Shown: positions 36,429 through 49,815, counted from the stretch's first letter. The stretch: DNA of 64,000 bases from Emydura subglobosa (GCA_007922225.1 ML679970.1:20262290-20326289), one strand, 5' to 3'. Notes: generated by a model not told the origin, from the sequence alone. A program made the numbers and translations.

Positions 36429-36660
36429 AATCATTTAATTAGGAGAGAATCTCAGTTTTCTTTTTCCTTTTTTTAAAGTAAAGTTTCTAGCCCTTATGGT
36501 TTAAGAGAAAAGTTTGAAAAGGGTCACTCCAGTGCACCTTAAAGGCTTGGAAATCAGAAGGCAAATAAAAACTTAATTAAAAAAAAAAAATCTCATGAAT
36601 TTTAGCCAGGCTCATGATTTTGGGGGGCTTGACTCATGATTTTTTTTCGGGGTTGCCAAC
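36429..36660 (+). repeat. Dispersed repeat, copy 2, longer
   Basis: AGGAGAGAATCTCAG, AAAGTAAAGTTTCTAGCCC and TTATGGTTTAAG match copy 1. It continues into CTCATGATTTTGGGGGGCTTG and ends near GGGTTGCCAACGCTG. Confidence 0.5.
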
Positions 36661-38229
36661 GCTGAGGATATGCTGCTTGTGTAATACACTCCCCCTTACC
36701 AGGCAAGCAGCAGAGATACTGAAAACTGCTGCAGCCAGCTCCTGGCAGGCAGAAAGAGCAAACTGTTGGGCAGCTGGCTTCAGCAAAATGGCAGAGTCCA
36801 TGGCCAAAACAGGGAATTCCATGGCAGTCTGGTAACATGCCAACTTCCATGGAAAATTTTTTGATCTCTGTGAACATGGGGCCCTGTCTACGAATTAATA
36901 CTACCTGCAAATTAGACTTTCTAAGAAAAAAAAACCTGGCACTATATCTTGAAGATCTGTAGACACTGCATACTTTATGAGCTAGATCCTGCAAACATTT
37001 ACTACCACTATACTCCTAGTAGTAAGCACCAAGCCCAGCAGGAAGTGTTTGCAGGATTTAAGATGTTTGAAAATACTTTGAGGATGCCCAGCATTTCTTG
37101 GTATCATATGAGGACACACGTGTGCAGATATTAGCCCAAAGTTTTAACACTATCTTCCTGTTTTGGTTTATTTAATTGCATCTGAATTTTTCCTCTCCAA
37201 GGGTTTGAGTTGAACACTTTGTGACCGTATGCCACATCTCAACATGCGTGAGGGCCATCCTGTATCTTTCACAGAGAACTTCTTTTAAACCAACTTCTGC
37301 TGAAGAGCAAAAATATTTGTATTGGAACTTCACCAGTTTATGTACTGCAAAGCCCTTCTCTTTTGATCCTTAAAGGTAGCAATAACACAATGGCTGAATG
37401 AAGTGCTCAGTACAATTCTGGAGTGCAGTGCAACACATTTTATCAGCTTTTTATTTAGAAACTATTCTGTGTACCATATATATTCTGAGTTAATTCTTTA
37501 TTATTACTAGGAGCATATGCATAAAAACAGGATTTTTGTGGTTTTGAAGTCAGTAATTCATTTGCTTCGGTTGGTTATTCTTTACTTAAATAATGAATAT
37601 CATAATACACTTTTATACAGGACACTGTATACTCTGTGGCAAGCTGGACCTAATTTCTGCAGTAAGGTTTCTGCAGAAAACTGGAAATTCTGTGGCACCT
37701 TCAGGTAAATTCATAAATAGATGGTTTGACTGACTTTAAATATGAACATGAATAATGAATTAATTGTAGTATTCCTTATACTGTTCATTTTGATCATATT
37801 TAAATATATTTTACATTGCCCCAGATTTTCAGGCTGCTGTACATTGTACATTGCCTCAGTTTCTCCCTGTTCTAGTATCAACATTCAGCAACAATGATTA
37901 AGCAGAATTAACTAGATATTGCTGCCACTGTGATCAGCAGTGAAACAGTTAACAGTATTGACAATTAAGTCGTTGTTAGGTTTCAGATTTAACACCTCAT
38001 GATAATTAAAGAAATTCACATGTTTTAGAGCTATTGTTTCAGCCAGTCTGTTTGCAGACTCAGGAAGATGAGCTAGCAGTTTGGTTTACATTTGGTAGTT
38101 TTACTTCAAAACAAAATTTTGAAACGCATGGTTTAAAATGAATGCTTAGGGTCTGTTGCTCAAATCTGCAGCAGGATGTGGATTTTGTGGCAGTGCTGTT
38201 GCTACAGAGCTTCAGAATACAGGAGACCC

Positions 38230-38405
38230 TTTAAAGCATCTTCTACATAAGGATCTCACAGCACTTTGAGTACTAATTAATCCCTGTGATGTAGGAAAGT
38301 ATAATTATCCCCATTTTACAGATGAGGAACTGAGGCCCAGAGATGTGAGAGACTTGCCCAAGGTCACAGAGAAAGATGAGGCAGAGCCTGCATCAGAACC
38401 CAGGG
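38230..38405 (+). mobile_element. MIR-like SINE
   Basis: GGATCTCACAGCACTTTGAG, TATCCCCATTTTACAGATGA, GGAACTGAGGCCCAGAGA and CTTGCCCAAGGTCACAGA are in full MIR order. It is the best-preserved MIR-like copy in the window. Confidence 0.75.
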
Positions 38406-38634
38406 CCAAATTCTTCCCCAGTATAACTTTACTGAAATCAATTGAATTACACCCAGGACAAACTGGCCTAGGTTTCCAAACTGTAGTTTATCCATACAAC
38501 CACTCTTTGTGCCTTTATGACTTATGGTCATAATCCTCTGTTTCATCACAACCAGCTCCAGAGCCATCAACTGAAGACTGGGCTGGGGGAAGCTTCTGGT
38601 ACTCCTCTTCCAAGAGTGTACCAGGGACCATTTA

Positions 38635-38864
38635 AGGTATGTCTACACAGCAAAGACAAACCTGCAGCTGGTCCGTGTCAGTCGACTCAGGCTTGCAGGG
38701 CTGAGGCTGCAGGGCTGTCTCATTTCTGTGTAGACTCCCAGGCTTGGGCCAGAGCCTGGGCTCTAGAATTCTGTGTGGTTGAAACCTGCAACCCGAGCCT
38801 TGCAAGTCTGAGTCGGCTGGCACGGGCCAGCTGCGGGTTTTTCTTTGCTGTGTAGACATACCCT
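38635..38864. mobile_element. GTCTACAC-type MITE with very long inverted arms
   Basis: The left end AAGGTATGTCTACACAGCAA and the right end TTGCTGTGTAGACATACCCT begin arms of about 85 bp. They include AACCTGCAGCTGG on the left and CCAGCTGCGGGTT on the right. The 230-bp element can fold almost entirely. It lacks coding potential. Confidence 0.88.
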
Positions 38865-40010
38865 GCTGGTTAGTCAATACAGTCTTGGAGTCATTATGTC
38901 TGCCCCTGCCCTATGCAGGTATTATGTCCCCAGCTCCTTCTGTTTCAGACTGTGCACCCTCCTCTCTCCACTTTCAGTGTAGTTCTGCTTGTGGGACCGT
39001 TTGTCTAATACAATTACATCTGTGCTATTCTTTTATATAGTAAAAGTACTAAAAATGATGCACAGAAATGTATTTCTGCAAAACTCATTAACCTCACACC
39101 ATAAACGTTTTTGTATTTCCTTTCCCACCTCAGCTGCTATAATGAGATGTTCTGTCCTGCCTAATCGGCCTCTTCCTGCTGTCTGATTAGTTCACTGACA
39201 TCACAGTTCTTCTTTGCGCTATTCCAAGTCACTTCCAGAGAGAGAACCATGCTTAGATGCTGAATTGTGGCATCACTGCATGAATCAGGCGGAGGGACAA
39301 GGAAGAGGAAAACTTTTCTTTATGTACAAAGGGTCTGGTCCTACCAGCCTTCCTCAGGCTATACATTTGTGGAAGTCACTGGTTATTTTGCCTGTAAGCC
39401 TCAGGCAGCACATATTAGTCAGTAATAACCACTTATCAGCAATGGTCAGAAAGGAAACCCCAGAAGAACTACTATACGTGACAGGTACATGGGTTGTTTT
39501 CGTTTTTTTTAAAGCCACCTCAGTGTGATGAAGACTCCATTTCATTTAAAAGACAGAAAGACACATACAAAATAATCATCAACCCCTAATGTGCAAAACT
39601 GCAATTTGCATACATCTGGGCAGCTGCTGCATCTGCCCTTATTACCACCACTGGGGTGCTAATTTAGCCACAACTTTCTCATTTATTTAAATGAAAAAGC
39701 AGCAGGTGACTTGCATGCTGCGTTATCTGCAAGGCAACCCGGGAATCAAGTTGACAGAGCTAGAAAGAGATTTAAATTCAGAGAGACTTAGAGGTCTTTC
39801 TCCCTGGACTGATAGACACTGGCAGGTTCAGAATTGCCCTTAGTCGACAGTACAGGTCAACACTTAGAAAAAAATCAGTGTTTGTATTTTGGCTGAAGTG
39901 GAGAACAGATAACAGGATTAAACTGGAATTCTCCATGCAAGTAAGTAATCTTTCTCTCTAAAATATATCTGCACCAAAATATTCTTCTCTCTACCATGCT
40001 GCAAATAATT

Positions 40011-40100
40011 AATACTAATAATCTGTGTTTGTACAGCATCTAGCACAATGGGTCCTGTCTATGACTAGGCTGTAGAGTGATACAAATAGATAATAATACT
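40011..40100 (+). mobile_element. MIR/L2-like 3' end
   Basis: TGTACAGCATCTAGCACAAT, GGGTCCTGTCTATGACTAGG and a closing CAAATAGATAATAATA match the same tail family as 24690 and 15940. Confidence 0.6.
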
Positions 40101-40227
40101 TTTCCAGACTCATTCCTTCTGCTACCCTCTAGTGTTCTCAAATTGTAAATGTATTGCATTGACTTGCTCCTCCTCTGTTCAGTTGGCATTTGGTACAATA
40201 ATCAGCTACTCTGCTTGTGCACACAGG

Positions 40228-40350
40228 CCCTGGTTCAGTAACATACTTAAACACATGCTTAATTGTAAGCATGTGAGCAGTCCATTATCTTCAATGGGAT
40301 TACATGCTTGCTTAAAGTTAGGCACCTTGCTGAATTGAGGCCACAGGGCT
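40228..40350. mobile_element. Fold-back MITE
   Basis: CAGGCCCTGGTTCAGTAACA and GCTGAATTGAGGCCAC are the ends. ACATGCTTAATTGTAAGCATG forms the inner part of the fold. Confidence 0.55.
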
Positions 40351-41653
40351 GTAGATGATTCTCCAGGAGAAGCAGCAGCCCTAGAGAAAAAGTCTGAGCA
40401 CTAGAAGAGAGGAAATGTTCAGTCACTCTGGGCCACATCAGGAGAGAGTCTGGACAGCTCCTTCGGTGTGTATGCAGCACCAATTTAGACTCACTCCAGG
40501 CCTTCCTTAGGCCTTCTAGACCCACGCTCACTAACACGGAACCCACATGTAGTCCATCCCAACCCACAGATCTGGAGCCCCAAGGATCTCCTGTGTAGGA
40601 TCTTCTGTGGGATCTATACAGGGGGTGAACATGCTAGGGAGCCATTCACAGAGCTGGAGGGAAGCCTGGCGCCTTATAATTTTAGGTTAGACCTTTGTGA
40701 ACCAGTTTAATGAAATACCTGTGTGAAATGATGTACTTGTCAGCTAAGCACAGGCCGGAACAAAACCACTGAGCAATGACAGCCAGGATTGATAATGAGT
40801 GAAGACAAGGTGAAACTAGCATGTAGGTCTGAATGTTTGAATGGTGGCAGTAAAAGAAGGTGGTCAGATGGTCATGACACCTTGTGGGTTGGAAGGGAAT
40901 TAAACAATACTGTACTTTAGAAAGTGGGTATAAAAAGTGACCAAAAAACTCCTACAAAAACTGGTTAAAACTCTCAGTTGCTATCACTAACCATGACACA
41001 CAGAAAAGCTCTGTCTATGGAAGACTTGCATGTACAGCAAATAAGCTACACTCAAAATAGGCTTTTGTTCATGGATGTACTGTAACTATATTGCATCCAA
41101 TCCTGGAAGTAAATGTGTGTTTTTCTTTAAAAAGGAGGGCATGATCTAGCCCGTACAGTTTGGTAATCATTAATGAGTAATGATCAATAAGAAAATCCTC
41201 TGTTCATGCCAGTTACATGGAAGTTAATATGTATTGCATGAACAGTGCTATGCAAAACTCCACTCCAAAACCCCAAACCCAACCAGTTTCCACTCCTTTA
41301 GAACGTTTACCAGTACATTTACCTCTCTCTGTATATATCAGCCTTTGGCCCAAATAATACACTAACCTCTGCACCTCTCTATAAAGGCCTTTTAAAATAT
41401 AAAGTGTTTAAAGAATCACTTATTTGTCCTATTATTACAAGTGTTTTTTCCTTTTGCTGTTATTACTAATTTACTGAAGTTAAGCAAAAACATTGGTCCT
41501 CACCCCTCCTTAATCAGTCATTTTGTACTTATAATCACCATGACAACAGATAATGATATCATAAAGGAAGGATTATGACTCAATTATATGAAGAAAAGGA
41601 AGACAGGGTTGGTTTACACTGAAGAAGAGCTTTAATTTCAGTAGAAACATCTT

Positions 41654-41763
41654 GGGCCTGATTCACCACTGTGTTACTCCAGTTTTACGCAGGTAAAACA
41701 CCACTGATTTCAATAAAGTTACACTGGCATAAAACTAGAGTTTTATAGTGATGAGTCAGGCCC
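41654..41763. mobile_element. Fold-back MITE, GGGCCTGATTCA family
   Basis: GGGCCTGATTCACCACTG and AGTGATGAGTCAGGCCC are the inverted ends. TTACTCCAGTTTTACGC on the left pairs with GCATAAAACTAGAG on the right. Confidence 0.72.
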
Positions 41764-42825
41764 ATTAATTAATTTCAATTAATTGCAACAGAAATATTCA
41801 GAATTACATTAATGACAAAAATAAATTTGTTTTAAAAGCTTTGGTTAGTGTTTTTTATGAAACAGGCTCATTATCCAAATTAGCTCAATAAATGCATCCA
41901 GAAGTGAAACATGATTATTATTATTATGGCAGTGATATAATTTCAAATAAATACAATTTATTACATAAGCAGTCTGTGTTAACCACCAAGATACTATAAA
42001 TTGTTCTATTTAATTGGGGAACAATGCAATTTGGGGGATATGGTTCACTTTTATCCAGCTGTGGCATTTCATCCGTCTAAGGTAATTTCTTGGCTTCTAC
42101 AAAAAATATGGTATCCGATTGGATATTTTTATTTCTAAGATAAAGCTGAACTTTTAACAAGAACAATCTAGTAATTTATACAACCATCTATTCATGCAAT
42201 TTGGTCAACAGATAAGAGGAAGAGGCATAAACTTTTACCAGCTTAAGTTTTTCTTAGTTCAGTTAGCAAATTCTATGGCAATCCTTTATATATGTATTTT
42301 TTTCAAAAGAATTACATACCTTGTTACATACATTTTAAAAGCAAACAAAATCAGTGTTAGCAGCTGAGCGTGCCTAAGTGTTCTTCATGGTGCTTTTGAA
42401 AAAGCCTATGATCACAAACCACTAAATGCAAGAATAAAAAATCTTGATAAGGAAACATATTTCAGTTTCAATTTTCCAAGCTATTATGATTAATCAAGAG
42501 TGTATATAAAAAAAAAAAAAGAGAGAAAAAAGGTTTTCAATATTATGAGATCTGCTTTAATATTCTTTTAAAGTAAAACTATCACAAAATTAATCAAATT
42601 AATCGTAGGCTGTAGTTTTTTCTGTACTTGCATCAAAATATATTAAGATTTAAATGATTGATTGAGGGCTTTCAGATTCTCCTCTAATTTACACTGTTTT
42701 ACATCAGTGGAACTATATTGAGTCAGATCCTTAGCTGGTGTAAAACCATTGACCTGGCTTCTTGACTTCAGGGGATTTACTCCTGATTTACACCAATCTA
42801 AATCTCTAACTTAAAATGCCTTTCC

Positions 42826-42848
42826 CCTTTTTTTTTTTTTTTTTTTTT
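42826..42848. repeat. Poly-T tract
   Basis: An uninterrupted T run of over 20 bases. Confidence 0.85.
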
Positions 42849-44329
42849 CTGCTGAGAGCTGTGTGTTAAGGTCTTAAAATTCAACTTTGTTTAGGAAATA
42901 TTCCAAAAATCTTTAGTTTGAAAAATAAATGCTTCCCTTTTAAAAGGGCCCAATGTCCTCTATGGAGCGACCTCAGTTTTAAGCAACTTTGGGAGAGCAA
43001 AAGAGACGGACAGATTGGGGCGGAAGAAAGGGAGGGGAGTTCCTCTTGGATGCTGCAGAGATGTAAAGGCAGTGTCCATGATTCTGAGCTGTGACCAAGT
43101 AGAATGCAATGTAGCTTGGGGAGGGGTTACGGATTAAAAGATGGTGTTCACCACCTTTCTGGTTTCCTGAATTCTGTGGCATCTGGAGACCACTTTGATC
43201 TCTGGCCTAAGCTAGAATTACCTGAAGGGCCATTCCAGAAGCCAAAATAAGAGGAACAGAGAAGTGTTTTGGCCCCCTGCCCTTGACAAGCACTTGATGA
43301 CAAGGATTGTGAGTAGATGGCATAGAACTATAATGTGGACTCTGTGCCTTCCAGGGATTCTCCTATACTGGGGAATTTCCACGGTAGTTGGAGTGGCACA
43401 AAGCAGGAGGAATGGAGTTGGAGGTGTGGGGGCAGAGTCAGGGACAATAGGCTTGAAGGAGTTCATACCTCTGAAATATAGGAACTGCAAAAGGCACCAT
43501 AGAAATAAGAGAATATTTTGTACTGATAACACACTAAGGGCCAAATCTTGCCATCCATACTCAACAGGAGTGGTGCATATATATATGAAGAAAATGTTTG
43601 GCGCTTAGAATTATAACTGGAACTCTCTCCTTTAATCCATCCCTACGGTAGAGTGAATCGTAGTCTAAATCCAAGTAAATGTGCTTGGCACAGTGGCATC
43701 CAAAACCCTTGGGTTTGGGATGGAATCCTATCCTATCAGAGCAAGAATAGAACCATGTTCTACTGTCGCCCCAGCCCACGTGTTTCCTTTGATGTGGGAG
43801 TGGAGAAAGGCGGGTGGATCTATTTGGGATGGATCTATAGACTTAGCTTCTGCCAGGGAGGAGGTGAAGTGGCAGCTGTCTCAGAGATCCCAATGTCTTC
43901 TTAATGGCTAAATATGGCTGATGACAAATCAGTGGAAGGAAAAGGGGTGGAGGGGAGACATCAGTGCCAGTCCAAGGCTTTTCACTTAGTCCTAATGTGC
44001 TCTGTATGTGACATTAATACAGTTCCCTCTCTCAATCAGGAACCCAGCCAGGCCTAATAATAGCTCCTGACTCCCTCTCTGTCCACATGAGGCTCTCAGA
44101 TAAGCAGCAGCCATATGAGGTATATCTTTCACTCCAATCTCTTCCCCATCCCCTGTCTCTCACGCAGACTCCCAGACATATGCAGAGCCAGAGGCGTCGG
44201 GGACAATAGGGAGAAAGGTAGATATATCCACTCCCATCTCTAGGCACAAGAGAGAAGGGGGTTTACTGCTAAGACTCACGTGCAGTGAGCAAGCGCCTCT
44301 GTGGGGCTGCTGTGGATTGTTGGGTGGTT

Positions 44330-44720
44330 TTTATAGTCATGGGCAGGTTTGAGGGGGCCCTGAAGGTCTTAAGGGGCCCCTTAGGGATATCAGAACTGGG
44401 GCCCATTGGCAGTTACATGGGGCACCCTGCCGACAGATAAATTGGGACCCTTTGCACTTGTTGGGCACCCCATGGGGGTGCTGAAACAGAAGTGCTCTCA
44501 ATTCCATATTGGGCCCTCTGTAGATTTCAAAATGGGCATATGGGACTCATTCCCCTGGATATCAATATGGGAACCCCTGAGAACTTCAAACCAGGAGTCT
44601 CTTTGTACCTATATGGGGTTTGCAGTGGCTGTGAAAACAGGGACTCCCTGCAGATGTAGAAACTTGAGAGTCCCAGTGCTGCACATACCAATACAGGGAC
44701 CTTTGCACTCTGCACAAATC
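44330..44720 (+). repeat. Degenerate minisatellite-like block
   Basis: TGGGACCC, TGGGCACCCC, TGGGCCCTC, TGGGAACCCC and CAGGGACC recur every few tens of bases, often after a TAT or AAT and before TTTGCA or CTGCAGAT. The period varies and no unit is exact, so this is an old array at best. Confidence 0.4.
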
Positions 44721-47032
44721 TGACAACTACATGCAGTTCTAGCCCTGGTTCAGCAAGGGTTCCTGGAGAACCAGTTCCTCTGCTGGCTTAGGATTTTCAT
44801 GTCCCTGGTTTGGCCTGGATGTGGAGTTCTGAATTTTTAGTGTGGGTGTGTCATTGTGAATTGCGGGGCTGTTACGAATTTAACCTGTATTATTGTGGGC
44901 TTTTAGATTTACTGCTTTGTTGTTGCCATGGGATGCTGGGTTGTTACCGGTTTGGGGTTGGGGGTATAGCCCTACAGTGATATTTTGCCTACTACTGACT
45001 GAAACTGAAACTAGGGAAAGTTATAGGAAAGGATAGATTCAAAGAAATTGCACAGTAACTAGTGAAATGCTGATGTCAAGGGATGAAGGTTCTACACTCA
45101 ACAAGCTATTTGAATCTCACTGGTGATTGACCAGGAACGTTAACTCTTAGAACACTAGCATTTGCTAACCAAGTGACTGCTCTGGGTACTAAAGTTTCAA
45201 GTAACTATTGTCAATTATACTTCACAAGTTTTGCTGATTTAAAAAATGTAGGTGGAAGTTAGTTTATACAAATTATGAAATTGCACATATTCTAATTGCA
45301 AAATGGTTCAAACAATTTATAAAGGCACAAACATAAATATTTCAAGCTTTTCTTTATTTTCTAGTATATCAAACATGTTTAGACAAACAAAAAGAGAAAC
45401 TCGAGAACTTTGGAAGTTGGATTAAATAGCTAATGAAGCAAGTTTTAGAAAAATGGCCTTTTTTTCTGAACACAGTTTTGGGTGTGTAAAATATTTGTGC
45501 ATGCACTTTTTATGGACTATCACTTCTCTGTGCGAATGATAGCTTTTATATATAAAAAACCCATCTGCAGACTGCAATGCAAACTGAACAAAAATGGGTT
45601 TTGTGTGTGTTGATCCTGGTTACTCAGTAGTCCTGTTCATCTCTGCCAACTGGAAGATGTCATGCTACAGGGGTCAGAATAGCCAAGCAAGCAACTGAAG
45701 CTATGCTACGTCTGTAGGACAGTGGTCAAGCAACTCAAATCGTACTGGGCCTCCAACAGTGTGTGTGAGACTTCTCTCATTTTCATGCACCACTGATTAG
45801 TGCCCAAAAACTGCCCACAGAGGAATTTGCTAGTGCTAAATTGCATGTGCACTAAGGGCCTGATCCAGTGTCCACTAAAATCAATGGGAGTCTTTTCATT
45901 GACTTCACAATGCTTTGGAGCAGGCTTGAATTAAGGTCAGGTTAAGGCATCATTGAAAAGGTAGCCCCCTTGGTCATTTCATTTCTAGTTTCTTTGATTT
46001 TTATGAATTTTTAACAGTTTCAAGAAAAAATATTCCTGATATTTGCTGAGATTGAATCGGTATTAATCTAACTACACTTCAGGGCTCTGTGCTGGCAATA
46101 AATGCAGCTCTGTGTCACATCTTTTCAGGATCACACACCACACAACCCCTTTGAAAAGTGATCAAAGCATCATCAAATGTCCTCTGGTCAAAGACACACC
46201 CAACAGTTTTTGTAGCTTTGTAAGATGCTGAAAAACCCATTGTTTGGTGTTGTGTTGTATCTCCACACACAAAGAGCAAAATGCTGCTAAATCCAAATTA
46301 CATTTACTTTAGTTTAAGAGGGCAACAAATCAAAAAAACCAAAATGAAGTGTCCATGAGAGAGCACAGTGTGTCTAGCCTCTGTTAACGATCTGACCTGA
46401 ATCTAACACAAAATGGCTGCCAGTCTCTGCTGACAGCAGTGTTAGCATTTTAAAGATAGAGTACACACAAACAGGGTCATAATAGTTACATAGCTGTATA
46501 TATGGCAGTAGGGAACACAAGGTTATGTATCCTGCTTGTCAGTAATGAGCCTGAGTTTTTTGCCGTGAAAGGTCTCAGGCATATCACTTGCACAATTAGG
46601 GTCACTGGGGAGTCTATCAAGAGTATGTCTATGTCTAGCAACAAGGTTTCTAGCAGAAGCCAGTCCATGTGTAGGGTGCATAAGAACTCACACTGCCTAG
46701 GATCAGGCTCCCCAGTGTCAGCCATAGGGTGAAAATAAATATTCATTAATGGGTTTGAAAGAGAAAATGAGTAAAATACATTCATTAAAATATTTTCACA
46801 CTTTATGTTATGTGGATCAATCTCATCCCAAGGACAGAATTCTGTTTACAGTGCCCACAGCCTCAGAAAGGTTTAAAAGCTCATCACCCTAATCCTTTCC
46901 AGCCCAAACACAACTCAGTGCAAATCACCTGGAACAGTGAACAGACATACTATTTATAGATCTATCCAGCTTCCACTGAAATCAATTGGAGTCCTTCCTC
47001 TCACTTCATTGGGACTTGGATCAGGCTCTATG

Positions 47033-47156
47033 GGCAAAATTTTCAAAAATGCCTGAGTGACTTAGGAGCCTACATCATATCAAAAGCCTAAATCACTTTT
47101 GAAAATGGGAGTTGGGCTCCTAAGTCATTTAAGTGTTTTAGAAAAATCTTACCCTA
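47033..47156. mobile_element. Fold-back MITE with AAAATTTTCAAAAATG end
   Basis: CCTGAGTGACTTAGGAGCC on the left is inverted to GGGCTCCTAAGTCATTTAAG on the right, giving a strong 120-bp fold-back. Confidence 0.7.
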
Positions 47157-47831
47157 CATGCCTATCATTTAGTATAATAGCCTGATAATTTCAAAAGGTT
47201 TACTAACTGGAAACAGTCATGGGACCCATTTATTTAGAAATAAATGATAGACACACAAAACTGTGTTCAGTAACATAGGGCTATCATGGTAAGCTATCTT
47301 TGCATCTAGTATCAGATGCACTGTAAAGAGACTTTTATCAAAGGGAATATTTTTGTGAAACATTTAAAATACCATTTACTGTCTCAAATAATTTAGAAAT
47401 ATATTTTACTGTAAAAATCTTTGGAAAGTAGCTGCTCCTCTACTCAAAAGCCAAGTTTAAGGTCTTATATTTTTCAGGCAAGTGTGGATGGCAATGCTGA
47501 TGTCTAAGCAGAGGAGGAAAGCGGGCGCTCTTTCTAGATATGAATGAGGTTTTCAAGTGCTACTGGGGAAATACAGAATCCTGAAGTCAGCACTTGATAG
47601 GAAAGTTAAAATTATCAGCACTTTTTGAATTCCCCAATATAATGAGATTTTAATCAGTTATTTTATATTTTTAAGAAAGCTTTAGAGATCTGTCAATCAG
47701 AATCATACCACAGTTTTACTTTTTTATTTAATTTTTCTTTAATAAATCTTACTTTAATTTTTATATAGAGAGAGCCTGATTGTCAGTTTTTGGCCTCTAT
47801 TGGTGAGCACACAATTTCATTCAAGAACACA

Positions 47832-47910
47832 CTTCTGGGTAACTAGCACCAGCCCATGCAGTTGAAAGATTTCAACATTTACATGCTCATGTATTTGTAT
47901 TTTCACTCAC
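47832..47910 (+). repeat. Inverted duplication, copy 1
   Basis: The 79-bp segment beginning CTTCTGGGTAACTAGCACC reappears in reverse complement at 48599-48677, with two mismatches and no gap. Confidence 0.93.
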
Positions 47911-48565
47911 AAAAGCCATGTGTAAGGAGGGGTTTTACACATGGAAATTCTGTCTGTGCTTTGCAGATGCTGGAAACTTTCAACTGCCCACGCAGTGTTA
48001 ATACCTCAAAACTGCACACAGATAGTGGAGGCTGGGTGGAGGTTCTATCAAAAGTAAAGCCCATTACTAACAATATCCAACTATAAAGGCAATACTGTAA
48101 TATAATATTGGGATTCTAAACACAACGTTTATAATGTTATCACCCTGATATCGATTTACATCTCCCAGTGACTGTTAGCCAAGGTATAAATGTATATGTA
48201 TTCAACATATTTTCTTCATAGCTCATTCAGAGCATAGAAAATACAAAGAATATGTAGGCAGAGGCCTCAGTTCTTGGTTTTGACTGAGCAGTGCTTGATA
48301 CAGGACCCAAAGGAAGGTGGGACAAAGGAGGTTACCACCTTTGTATGCTCCAGATTCTAGAACTGGCCTGAAGGCTGTCATCTAATCTTCCACAAGGGTT
48401 TATTCTGGTAGCGGGGAACTGTTGGAGTGCAAAGGTAATCCAGCCACATCCCTTTCCCTCATCCATGCTGCCTGCGTAGGGGCTAAGAAGGAATGACATA
48501 GACTCACTATGCTGACTCTCCCCAACCCCACTTGAGAAATCTCTTTATACAATGGAAATTCTTGG

Positions 48566-48701
48566 AGGGTGTGGACAGCTCTGGTTTATTGGTTTATTGT
48601 GAGTGAAAATACAAATACATGAGCATGTAAATGTTAAAATCTTTCAACTGCATGGGCAGGTGCTAGTTACCCAGAAGGGTGTGGACAGCTCTGGTTTATT
48701 G
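48566..48701 (+). repeat. 26-bp direct repeats flanking the inverted copy
   Basis: AGGGTGTGGACAGCTCTGG followed by TTTATTG is identical at 48566-48591 and 48676-48701. An extra GTTTATT separates the first copy from the inverted insert. The last two bases of the insert overlap the second repeat. Confidence 0.92.
48599..48677 (-). repeat. Inverted duplication, copy 2
   Basis: It begins GTGAGTGAAAATACAAATAC, the reverse complement of 47832-47910. It sits between two exact copies of a 26-bp direct repeat. Confidence 0.93.
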
Positions 48702-49489
48702 TCTCTTTGCACTGGAGCCGAGCAAAGGGGGTCTAGTGGAACTTGGAATCAAGGACAGAGTATACTTACAGTAGGATAGCTAGAATTCAAGGTTCTGAGA
48801 TCACAACTGTATATTTATTTATGTTTCTAACTGCTCATGCAGCACCTTGAGTTTTGGAGAGGCTTTAGTTTCTGCATAATGTTATGTGTTTTTATTATTA
48901 ATAAGATGCACTATATAAAGAAGAATATTAAATTAGACTAACAAAACAGGTAAAAAAATTAAAGGTAGCAGACCAGACCAGAAGGTAAATCAGCAATGTT
49001 GCTCTGAAATAAGGTAAGATTTGCAATTGGATCACAACCAAAAAATATGAAAACAGGAAACAAGATTATAAGAACATTTCAGGCGTCTGGTGACATTACA
49101 AAGCACTCAAGCTTGTACTGGAGGTTTTATAACGACATCCAAGCCCCTTGACATAAATACAGCGTCTCACTGCAATTTACATTTGTGTCCCATTTATCTT
49201 CTCCTTAATATAAAAGTACCATCTTTTCCCTTTATAAAGCAGAGCAGAGAGCAGAGCAGTACCATTTTATTATTATCCTTTCCAATCGTGTAAGTGAGAG
49301 TAGTAATGTCTTCCAATTACCTCACCTAAATGAAATGTTAAACCAAAAGGAGAGGAGAGAAATGGCTTTTGTAGCTGAAGCATAGGAGTGAAATCCTGTG
49401 CCCACTGAAGTTAATGGAAGGATTTCACCCCTGGGTTTTATTCCTGGTTTGTCTTCAATCTTCCTCAATAAACTTGCAATTCTTTTGCC

Positions 49490-49600
49490 ACAGTTTCCTC
49501 ATCTAGAGAATGGGGAAAAGATACCTACCTCACAAAGGGATTGCAAGATTTCATTCAGTAATGTTTGTGAAAGTGCTTTAAGATCTTTGAATAGAGGAGG
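49490..49600 (-). mobile_element. MIR-like SINE
   Basis: CACAGTTTCCTCATCTAGAG, AATGGGGAAAAGATACCTAC and CTCACAAAGGGATTGCAAG with GTGCTTTAAGATC are the reversed MIR order. Confidence 0.65.
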
Positions 49601-49815
49601 CTAAAGAAATGCACAGTTCTTATGAGGAGAGATAAATATTATAACTTCAGATCTTTAAAGCGTTAACTGCAGTTAAGGTTGGAGTAGTTTTCGTCCTTCT
49701 TCATAACTAAGTATAAAAAAAGGACAACTCCTACTTAAAAAGTCATTTGCTATTCAATTTAAGGCCCTATCAATCCTACAAGCCCTCCATGGGCAGAACT
49801 CCCAGTGAAGTCAAG

